The translations under genes were made by a program, and so were the position numbers. This document shows, one piece after another, positions 49,001-61,000 of a stretch of DNA of 64,000 bases (position 1 is the stretch's first letter; each line of letters starts with the position of its first letter). The notes beneath the pieces are model-generated. The model was given only the letters and a program-made list of their open reading frames with translations. It did no database searches and had not been told where the DNA came from. The stretch is from Rhynchonema sp. JSB1_4 (taxonomy: Eukaryota; Nematoda; Chromadorea; Monhysterida; Xyalidae): NCBI GenBank assembly GCA_030248065.1, contig JASAMV010001555.1:1-64000 (forward strand), read 5' to 3'.

Positions 49001-52000
49001 TTCTCTGGGTGGCTTTGGCTTAGAATTTCTTTCAGGCTCAGGGTTAGGCTCAGGATCCAGCCTGATAGACCTGTCCAACCCATGACAATAAAATCATCGG
49101 AAAATGTCTGCATGACCAAAGAGAAAACGCGAGTAAAAGACCAGGCGAATAAACGTCCGCGATTCAATGTATCCACCGCAATTTGTTTATTGATAATTAT
49201 TTCCATTTATAATCAATACCACAGCAATTTATATGTTGATAATGTTTCCGATTTCCCGCCTAGAACTTTATGAAAATCGGTTCAAATCTACGTTCAATCA
49301 TCACGTTCAGGCCGGTTGTGCAATGCTCGGTCTGGATGTGCTGTCACGTCTGCCCAAGTCGCTTTGTCTCACGCTACCCAAATCCGCGGCGCTGCGCTCG
49401 AACGCACCATCTGATGCGCCAACACCATCGCACAAACCATCAATCCAGGTGAGGTGTTCGTGGGGGCTAATAGTTTAGTCATCAACGTAAGTCGCCGACG
49501 GTGGTCGTCAACGCGACCAGGACGAACTAGCCCTAAATAAGCGCAAGGAAGGACTGCGTTGGCCAAATAAATATGAGCCGTGTTGGCGTGGCTTTATTAA
49601 TTTTATCATAATATGCATCAGTTTGTAGTACATATACATATTTGTTGTGTTGTGCATAAAAACCATGATTGAGTTCATGATCGTCAAGAAGACGCATGAT
49701 CAATGTTATGGTAAATTATACTTTTGAATTACGATTATTCGCTACCAATCAATCAAGCAATGGATAATCACAGATCACGACCCCGGTGGAGCTGGAGACG
49801 ATCGTTAGTACCGGCGAAATGGACTGGTCAGCACCGATCACGAACGGAGAAGTGAAACCACGTTAGTTGCCATCTTGCTCAGCTCTCAGCTGTCGAGAAA
49901 TTTGGCCTGAAATTTCAATTTTTATATTTTTGTCGTTAGGAAGACCGACTGAAAACTGTTTGACACATTTGAAACTCACACCTGACATTTCCACAGGGCG
50001 ACCCCAGTTCGACGAACCGCTGGAATTGAAATGGTCGGATGGTGAGGATACGGCGAGTAGTGGTGATGAGGGTGGACTTGTCATCGGGGGACTGAAATCC
50101 AAGGACGAACCCATCACTAATGGTTGGCACGGGGTGGGGGTGTGTTTTGGCGCGAACTTTGCTTTTTTACCACGTGACTTTTAATTGAGAATGTAAAGAA
50201 GTTTGCGCTCAGTTGTGATTTCCAACCGGCTGTACAACGTGCATACTGGGCGGAATCGTACGTATTGAATCATAGAAAAATGTCAAGCAGTCATATCTGA
50301 CCGAGGCAGATAAATTGATGATTATGTTGTCGTGGCTCACCAGAGCTTCCATGTCCACGACAAACATCCACAATCAAAGATTCTTATCAGGTCACGTGCA
50401 ACCATCGCCAGTGACGAGCGATACAGGAGCGCGACGGGGCTCGCTTCTCGATGATCTAGCCGCCGCCGATGTCAATCTGCCCACTGATGTGTTGGCGCAA
50501 CAGATGAAATTCGTGTGCTGCTTGAAAATGTTCCTCGAAGTTGGTGGTTTTTTTGGCACTGTTTCGTTGTTGTGGGTGTTTTATGAATTGTTTTGGTGTT
50601 TTCATCATCCGCTAATTCAAGCAACGACTGCCCATTATGAATCTCTAGCGTAGTCATTCTCGCGTGAAACACTCAGTTAAATATAACTGGAAGTGGACAG
50701 CTGTTCTGCCTGTCGTTCTCATTGTCATGAACAAAAAGTGGTATGTAGTCTGTCTATTATCCTGTGTTATTGTTGTTGCAAAAGTACCTTGATTTGTTTC
50801 ACGGGAGACTTTTGTTTTCGGGGGGAATTCAAAAGTACCTTGCATTTCCGTTATCGAAGCAGGCACAAGCCCACACACTTTTAACCCCGCAGCCTGTTGT
50901 TTGATGTTTCGTCCTAGCTGTGTGTGTGTCAGCTTTGTAGCCACGTTATGGATGAGCACAAGAGTATGAGGAAGAAGTTATTAGCGCGTGAGCCCATTTG
51001 GGCCTAGTCATTCTCGCGTGAAACATCAATCTTGCGTTTCGCAGAAATGCAGCACGCAATGACCCACATGTGTGTCTTACGCCCAGATCTGTGATGTTAT
51101 TTATTACATCAAATCTAAACATAATTCCATCATCCATCGATAGGAACTAGCTACATTGGCGAGTGGCGCTGAAGTGGAGTCGGGCCGATTGCGCAGCCAG
51201 TTGTATGTTTGGCTCGAGCACGAAGTCGGTGTGTTGCGCAGGGTTTGTGACTACAATTCGGCGATGGGACACGGCGACGAGGTGGATAGTGATGATATGG
51301 ATGGTCGGTTGGATGGCTGGGAACGGTTGAGCAATGTTGTTTTTAATTTTCTTTGCTTCATGTTGAAACGGGCCTATATTCGATGACTTTGTCGTGTTTC
51401 GCACACTCGAAATAAAAAGAGGGGAAGAAGATGTGAATGCCAGTCGTTCTACGGATATGAATGGTCTGTGACACTGAACTAACGGGAATTTTGACATCTG
51501 TATCATAACACTTTTCTAATCTTGTTCGTTAATTAACGTTAATAAACGGAAGATTTTTCAGCCGGCCAACTGATCGATCCATCTACAGTTGATTCTGACC
51601 ACGTGGCCACGCGCAGACCGACATTGCACGAAGCTATACAGAGTGACCGAGATGATTTGCACGCCAGGTAGAGTTGCGCGTTTGTTATCATTTTCCATCT
51701 GCGTACCACTTTGTATCGAAAACTGACAATTTCGGTCGTAGTGAGGATGAGGAACACTAATCACATTCACATCTCGGTATTGATCGGCTATCGAGCGCAG
51801 AGCAGAGGATTACAGCGGTCACCACAGCTAAACCGCTAAATTGAAACTAATTCTGACACGACAATCATTATACAGACTTGAATCAGCGGAACGTCGTCGT
51901 CGCTGGCTGTGGCGCAATCAACAGTTGTTGCGTACACTGGCAGCGTACTGTGGATTGCACGGCTCGCAGTCGGTCGGATTGGCCAGTGCTCGCATGGAGG

Positions 52001-55000
52001 TGTTGTTGTTGCTGTTGGAGTTGCAGCAGGACAGCGCCGTGCAGAACTGCAGACTGAATGGTGCGTGGCTTGGATGGGTTGGGGTTGTGCTGGCTGCTGG
52101 TGGGGGACGAACTTGGTGCCTAGTGATTGACAGCAACTTGGCGCAGTTAGCGCATGCTTGTATGGCCAAAGAAGCAAGGAAAGTTATTCGTGATATGCAA
52201 TTCTTGCGTGTGAACCCAATGTCAAATGACAACTGCTGCAACACGATTTGATCACAACACGCTGTTTTTGCACACATCAGATTGGTGATGTTTCACACAC
52301 GAATGACCACCCTCCTTCCGAATACTGCGCTGTTACGTGTTGATATCCCATTTCTGAACAAACACGCATAACAAAAACAAATCAGATGCGACCAAACATG
52401 TCCTCTTTATCATACAAATCACCGAAATGATGTCCATTCACAGCCCCGTTGCCCGTTCAATCGAGTTTCCCCCTGCTGTCGGCATCAGTGGCCTCGTTTC
52501 GCACGTCGATTAGTGACCCGATTCGATATCTACAAAGTCAGGCATACGACCTGCTCACATCTATCGCCAACATGAACAACGTGCCAACAATGCAGGGATC
52601 GTTGGCTCAGGTGCGTAAAGATTGGATATGGGATTTTGGATCAGAATGGAAATGGATTTTTGGAGATTCGCCTTTGCGTTGATTTCGCGTGGAATCCGAC
52701 CGATTGGGCTGATGTTTCACGCTAGAGTGACTTCCTTTTTTTTTGCGTTCCCACATTTTGATGTAATACTTGTTATCGTCTTAAGCTCGAAATAGCTCGA
52801 AATATAGTAAAGCAATGAACAGTTCTTCAATTCGTTTTCAGGATTACTACCTTTGTTTAGGTTTTCCTATTCTACCAACTGAGTCAGTGTCTGTCGGCGT
52901 GTGTCTACGAATCACTCGCAGAATTGAATGATGCGGAGAAACTGAGGTGAGATCCCCCAATCTTTTTTCTTTTTTTGAACTTCGGTTAGAATTTCGATGC
53001 GAATTTTTATGAGCGATAGGTTCAGGCATTACATTTTTCTAAAGCGGTATGTTGCTCTGCAGTTATGGATCTCTGAAAATGTTTCGACTGTTTTTATTGC
53101 TGATGTTTCACGCTAGAATGACCAAGGCTCGACTTTAATTTCATTCAATTGATGATTCATTGCTAAACGAAAGCAACACAAACTATGCTAATGTAATAAC
53201 CAGTGGTTTTTTAAGACAGTTTGCCAGAGAAAATCGACCACCTGACACACGAGTTTGAGGCAAAATAAGCGATTTTGAGTTTTAGGCGTGAAATTATGGC
53301 ACTTGGTGAGTTACTTACGCTCACCAATTTTTTCGATCCAGTTCGGCTCATTTCCGCACTTATGGGCATTTTTGTGATTTTCACCTTCGCACTCATTTAC
53401 ACTCTGACCACAAAAATTGAAATCGCCATAACTTGAGCTAGCGTGAACCGTTTTACAAACTTTAAACAGTGTTGTAATTCTGTGGCCAGTGGAAAGCTCT
53501 TGGCGCCGCATGACCTTAATTGCAACACAGTGTGGCCCAAAAAGTAAGTTTCAAAAAAACAATTTTTTTCACTGCATGCATAAACTTGCGCGAAAAAAAG
53601 TCCCCGTCAGAATAGTGGTGGCAAGAAATTTGGACACAACCATCTTGTTCATAAGGCATTTCTCTACAACTTTCAAAAAGGTACTTGGGTGCTCAAATGA
53701 ATCGCTAAAAAGATACAGGCAAATGAAGTCACACACCCAGCAGCATGCAGAGCTGGTCACACGGAGACAGGGAAACAGGCTGAAAGTGATGCACTGTTGT
53801 ACGTGTGCCGTGTGTGTGCAGCATAAGTATGTTGGGGTCATTTACGTACATTTTAAAGTGTTTTACCATGTGGCACAACTGCATTGCTCATAGCGTGGCT
53901 GAAAAGTTCCTGCCCTTCGCTAAAGACCCAGCTTTCTTCCCTTTGTGATAAATGGCGGTCGGGTCCGTTCGAATCATTGTCATTGATACAGTAGCAGTGG
54001 TATTAATGCGTGTGCAGCATAGCGTGTGCTCATTATATAGTGTGGCCAAAAGAAAATTCCCGATGTTAAAGCTTGTTACGTTTTAAGTTTGTTAATGTTG
54101 CAAAAAGATCTTTCTTGTATGTAATTTAGCGAGTTTGGGCTCTGCGGCGGCAGCGGGAACTTATAACGCGCTCTGTTTGGAGACCAACAGTTACGCAAAC
54201 GGACTAGCTTGCATAATATAAAGAACATAGAGCATCACAGTGTGTCTAAAAAGAAAATTGTAATTGTCTGAGATGGTGGGAGCGATATATGTATGCGACA
54301 CGATTAACAAATTTGCATAATAATTGTTGATTTAGCTTTCCTCTGCGTGTCTCTTACCCAACTATAAAACGCTCGCTGCCATATGATACCTTGCTGCTAA
54401 ATAACATATTTTCAATTTCGTGCTTGTATGATTTGGCTATGCACATGCAGTTGTTCGTTTTTCGTATTATTTGGACACGGTATTAAAGTACTGGGGCTGT
54501 TTATTTTGCACGTGCTCTGTTCAACGAGGCAATTGATTGAAGATATTTCATATTTTTTCTGTAGCTAACCACATTTTAGATTTGTTCATTTTATTCACTT
54601 CAATTGCACAAAACCGGAAACTGGCGCATAAGAATGTCATATAGTAAAAAGTTTGCCGATTGTCTTAACATTGCACTGCGAACAGAGTGAAATGAAACAC
54701 ACATGCCACTCTTTTTTATGAATGAGTATAATGTCAAGAATCGATATGTTGTGCCATAAAAGGTTCAAAATGTGGGTAAATCATGGTTATAAGTAGAATC
54801 ACACAGGCATTAGTGCAGGCAGGACAACTACGGCAAATTTCTGATCGTTGGAATGGATGTCTACGCTGTAGCCGATCTCGATGGTCACGATGGGAGGTAC
54901 GAGCTGCTAATGCACACGCCGGTGACTGGACTGAAGAAGACTGGAAACAGATTTGGTGGCACCGGCGCAATGTACAAGTACGTTGTGACTAATTTCAATG

Positions 55001-58000
55001 TTCATACATGATAAGGTTTTGCCCACGGACCTGAAAACAAAGAGTTCATCTGGTCCTTCACATAAATTTACAACTCGAGCCCCAGCCCCCTAGAGGTACC
55101 TACAACAGTGAAGAAATTTCCGTGACTGAAGCTAATTCGAGTAAACAAGACACCGTTGTTTTTTTGTTTCAGCGTGAAGTGCGTAGTGCAGCACACAACA
55201 GTTGGCCTGGAGAAGCCACGCAACCTGGAGAAGAAGATCAAGATTGTGAAAGATAAAGACGGCAAAGACAAGACGATCGAATATTGGGACATGAAAAACC
55301 CAGGTGGACATTGCGTACGTCGCCTGCGAGAATGGCTGGGTGCTACTGGACGACTTCCAGTTGCCAATAAAAATGACGGACGATGAGGCTGATGCACAGT
55401 TCATGACCCACCTTTTGGACGTTGGGTGGAATTTTCGAAACGGTGTAAAGGTCAGTTGGGCGTAAAGATCGGCATAAAGTTCGGTCGAAAGCTCGGTCGG
55501 TGTAGCTCGGTGTAAACGTGAAACATTGCCTGTTATTAACGTGGAATGTTTCAAGTTTAAACAAACTGACCTTTACACCGTTCTAAAATATCACCCGTTG
55601 TGCTGATCTTTTTTTAGAAGTGTTGACTTTTTGCGCATGACATAAATTGTATGTGTGTAATTTTACTCGTCACACCGTATACCAGTTATTATGTTCATCG
55701 CTTGCAACTGACGCAATACAGCTTGTTTATTTTGTCACTCATGTGCATTAGATAAAGATAATCGTCCTTATTTAGCAGTCGGACAGCACTTAGCAGTCGG
55801 ACAGCACCGTAACACATCGGCATACATCGGTATAATTTTGCCTCGTTGTTTCGCATCCTACCAGGCGTGTTTGCAATCAACTGCGACGCTTAATTTCAGA
55901 AGAACATTTAGCATCACAAAAGCAAACCGAACGAAAGGCTTACCGCAGTTGCACAGCTGTCAGTTCTCGCTAGACACACATTGATTAATTTTGTTACAAG
56001 ATATCGAAAGACGAGCTTGCGCGCACAGGCACAGTACATGTACGCACGACATTCAACAAGCATTAAAATCAGGAATTTTCTTTTGGCCACACTATATAAT
56101 GAGCACACGCTATGCTGCACACGCATTAATACCGCTGCATATCAATGACAATGATTCGAACGGACCCGACCGCCATTTATCACAAAGGGAAGAAAGCGAG
56201 GTCTTTAGCGAAGGTGAAGGAACTTTTCAGCCACGCCATGAGCAATGCAGTTGTGCCACATGGTAAAACACTTTAAAATGTACGTAAATGACCCCAACAT
56301 GCTTATGGTGCACACACACAGCACATGGCCGGCACACGTACAACAGTGCATCACTTTCAGCCTGTTCCCTGTCTCCGTGTGACCGGCTCTGTATGCTTGT
56401 GGGTGGGTGACTTCATTTGCCTGTATCTTTCTAGCGATTTATTTGAGCACCCAAGTACCTTTTTGAAAGTTGTAGAGAAATGCCTTGTGAACAAGATGCT
56501 GGTGTCCAAATTTCTTGCCACCACTATTCTGACGGGGACTTTTTTCGCGCAAGTTTATGCATGCAGTGAAAAAAATTTGTTTTTTTGAAACTTACTTTTT
56601 GGGCCACACTGTCTTGCAATTAAGGTCATACGGTGCCAAGAGCTTCCCACTGGCCACAGAACTGCAACACTTTTTAAATTTTGCAAAATGGTTCACGCTA
56701 GCTCAAGTTATGGCGATTTCAATTTTTGTGGTCAGAGTGTAAATGATTGCGAGGTGAAAATCACAAAATTGCCCATAAGTGCGGAAATGAGCCGAACTGG
56801 ACCGAAAAAATTGGTGAGCGTTACTAACCTGCCTAGTGGGTCAATTTGGCACACAAATCTCAAAAATTTTATTTTGCCTCAAAAATGGTCGATTTTCTCT
56901 GGCAAACTGTCTTAAAAAAAATTCGTTCCAAAAGTTAAAAAAAAATTTTTTTATTATTTCAAAATTCGAAAATTTCTCGATTTTTTTGCTCTAAAAGTGC
57001 TATTTTTTGCATAAAAATTGCTACTGTTGACATCACCTAACCCTACCATGGGTGTATTGGGTGCCATAATCGTTGTTTTGTGGCATCTAGACATAGTGCA
57101 CACACTCACATGGCCTCTCATATGATTACACATGTACATGTGACTGGGTGGGCATGCATTTATCCATGCAACAGACCCGAAAGCAGTGATTCGGTGTGAT
57201 ATTCACTCTATATTTACACTGTTTGTCACATATTTGCATTGGTCGTGTAACAAGAGGCAATAGTTTCACCCAAATTTACCGTTTGGAGTGTCACAAAGCC
57301 ACACCAAGTCACCCACACCACGTGGGGGAAGTGTACGGGTGTGTACCTGACTACTGTTGGTACTCATTGACCATTGTTTAGTATTGTTTTCGTGTCGTGA
57401 GTGCTTTATATGCACTTACCACACGTTATGGAAGAAAAATTCCACTATTTTTTGCTTTAGCGCTCATTTTTTTTCGTTTCTGGCAGTTTTTGGCTGGAAT
57501 AAAAAAATTTTTTTTAAATTAAAAAAAAAATTTTTTTTTTAAAAAATGGGGTTCGAATAAAAATTTTTTTTTATTAACCACTGGTAATAACCAAATAAAA
57601 AACAGAACAAAATTTCAATTCTAATGATTCAGCCATCTCGGTCGCACAATGTCAGTTTCAAATCGCCACAGCGACAGTCACGTCGATGTGACCACATTGC
57701 CTAGCAAATGGCCGGGTTTGTAAATTTTTTTTGGTTCCAGACCTTTTATCGATATTCGAACTCTTAAATATGACCCATCTGCTTGCTGATCCAGGCGTTG
57801 AAACATTGGTAGCGGTGATGACACGCGACCGAGACGACGACTGTCCGGACCTGTTGATTCTGTTGGCCGAATGCTTCGTCGCCATCTACGTGTCGCTGTT
57901 CGCGTACGCGTTCACGGCGTACGACTCGAGATGGTTGTTCCGGTGCGTGTTTCTGGCATTTTTTTCCAAATTTCTTTTCCAAAAGGCAATGTCAAGCCAT

Positions 58001-61000
58001 ATCAAATTTGTTAAAATGCACTTTTTTCTCGCAGGCTGGCCGCGCATCAGATCGACTCGCGAATGTTCGCGGTGATTTTTGGCGGTGGGGGACAGGTACA
58101 GCTCGCGACAACGACGACCGCTGGCGGGCCGATACCGCCGCCGAGTGAGTTTGTGCGAATTACTGTTGTTGTTGGTGATTGAACGGCTAAAAACACCATG
58201 TGCTTGTGCGGTCTGCTTGCCGGGGAACTTGCGTTTGGACAAATAAGCGACCACAAGGGAACTTTTGGCGATGATGCTTCACTCGTGAATAACCTTTGTG
58301 TAGATTGCGCGTTTCAGTAATCCTGACGACGAAGACTTTATTTGTGCAAAATTCACATAATGAAAAAAGATCAGTTTTACGTGGTTGGAATTTCGCAGGA
58401 CCACCCCCACCACCGTCCCGTACCAATTCCACAGCACCACAAAATGTTTCACGCGATTCGAGTCCGTTCTCCGCCGATCGACTCGCGGCCGCTGTTGATC
58501 CCGCGTCCCTAAGGGCGAAATTCCACGCCAAACTGTTTGCGCCGAGCGGGGGAGGTTGGTGGGGTTGGCATTGGCAATGGTGTTTATTTTCTCTTTTTCG
58601 TTGTGTATTATGCTGGGGTTGTAGAAGCTGTACTCCCTGCCCATGCAAAAAGTCAGTCCAAATCCCTCAATCTTGTAATCGCACAGGTTCTGTTAGTTAG
58701 ACACCAAGTATGTATTCTAAGCCAACAGTTCCAGCCGGCATATTGTTGGCAAATTGGACGCGGTATCCAATGAACGGATTGGGCTCAAACTTGCTAAATG
58801 AATGTTTATCTTCGATAATATCTTCCTTGCATTGCAGGTGCACCCACGTCCGGTGTTGCGGGCGCGACTCAGCCCACCGGCCGGTCACGTGCGTCATCGC
58901 AGTATAACGACCAATCAGCGTCGAGCTCCGCCCAATCGATAATGAAATGGGTGCCGCCGAAACGCAGTGCTGTCGCGTATTTGACGGCCAAGGTTGGCAA
59001 ATCAGAGATTGGGTCATTGATTCACTGAATTTTGCGGTGTTGCGTTGCCATTGTGTTTGGTGATGTTTCACGTGTGAATGGCTTGATGTGAGAGGACTCT
59101 TGCATTGGTTCTGCTTCTCATTTCTCTTTTTCGAAACGCAAGAAAATAATAATGTTTTCCAGAAAATTGTTCTGAGCGAACGATTTCCAAAGAATCAGTG
59201 ATCGTACTTTTTAAGAAAGCCAGCGCAATACGCTTTACACTGCTACTGCTCGAACAGGCGGCGCAAATTCTGCTTCTTTTTCACGTCTGAAAATCTGACT
59301 CCATTGAAAATTTGGTTATTCCATTGGAACTAAAACTATGCAGATCATGTCGGAGTGACATGTTTTCGAGTCCGCAAAGGGCCCCCGTTAAGTCAGAAAG
59401 TAACGTTCGATGGCGAGATCAATGTTCAGCTGATGTTTCACGCCCGCATGACTTGCATTGTTGTTGTCAGGCGACTGCTAACAAGCTTGCATAGGTCTTT
59501 CGTGAAATGAATAATAAGATGTTCAAACTTAATCTATAATGAACAAATAAAAATCAATGATGGAAATATTACTAAATCATACAATTCGACAAACGCACGT
59601 TCATATCTTCAGCCATCGATCGACTGCGGTGCACAGTTGGGCATCGAATACGACAGCGACGAAGCGTTCAGTGAAGAGTCGGAGGGAGAGGAGGAGGAGT
59701 TCGATGATCCATTGGCCAATAATGATGCGTTGCGGAGGAAGGAGGAGGCAGTGGTCAAGGTTGGCTGATTGATTCTTGTGTTGTGCTATATTGGTCTGGT
59801 GATGATGACCGGAACTGTGGATGGATGGAGTGTAAATTAACGAATTTCCCGTTTTGTGCATTTCGTGTATTGTTGTACCCACCTGGGTTTCAGGTTCCGG
59901 CGAACCTTACTCTTTGATTATTACAGTTTTTGTGAGCTGATGGGTGAATTTGGCCTGTATTTTTGCTTAACCCATGAGGCCTCGTTGCTAATAACGCGGA
60001 AGTGATATTTCTGGCGAAGGTCATATGGCGCTGAAACATCAGTCTTCCGCTGTCCCGCAGGCCGCTGACTCTGTCAAACCGCTGTTGTTGTTGTCAGATA
60101 CGTTTCTTCTTGAAATTCGCGCTTTTTCATCTCATTTATGCCGTGATAAACTAAAACCATCAATTCAAAAGTCGATAATTATGTCACACGCAACTGATTC
60201 TGAACGTTTTCTCTTTGCACGTGTTAGTGTTCCCGGTGTCATCCAGGCTTGTGCCGTATGATGTTTCACGCGCACATGACCTTCTGTAAGAACTGCCATG
60301 TCCCCCAATATCACTTCTCGAGAAGCAGAAATTTTACAAAAAAGACAGCTGATTGGCCTTACCGAACAATTTCTTGATAGGAACATCTCGATCCCGAATC
60401 GTACGCGTGGAAGATTCTCCGTCTGGTGCTCGTTCGTCAGGTGCTGCACAAAATGCATCAATTCCTCAATTTGTGTGGACTGCAGGACAACGGTCGGGTG
60501 ACGAAAGATTCTCTCTTGTTTTTTTGTAGATTCATTGGTCGTTGTTTCGTTGGTTGGCATTTTTTTCGTTTTTCGAAATTTACAAAACTCCATCGATTTC
60601 AGAATTGGCACAGCGTTCGCCACTGCTGCATTCGATATTGAGCACGCTTGACAATTGGCAGAGAACGTTGGAACTGGATCTGGAGCGGCATGAGGATGGA
60701 TGTCCGGTAGGTTGTGGACTAATTTGTGCTGTTTTTTGTTTCCGATGAAGGGGAGGGGAAGGACTGCTGTAGCACAATAAAGTGATGGTAGTTCCATTTT
60801 ACTGTGAGAGCAGCTGGTCACCACATACATAACTTACATAATATCGTGGAAACTCCTTTTAGCGTTTTCCATCCGGGATTGGCGTCAAACCCTGTGTTTC
60901 CCCGACCACCACTAATCTTTCGGTCGTTGTCGTTTTCCAGGTTGGCTTCCTGCCGCACACACACGTCGACACGACCACCGGTCCGTCGCTGCACAAATAC

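Noticed and set aside
54783..54992. A plus-strand frame starting MVISRITQAL as a separate gene
   Set aside because: A different frame in the same stretch (54832-54976) has a better acceptor, donor and in-frame partner exon; this one has no partner.
28225..60282. Intronic TGATGTTTCAC motif as a branch-point or splicing enhancer (CTGAT resembles a branch site)
   Set aside because: Five of the 18 strong copies are in the opposite orientation to the transcript and distances to splice sites vary widely. For the few copies in the receptor and papilin introns near the 3' splice site this remains possible.
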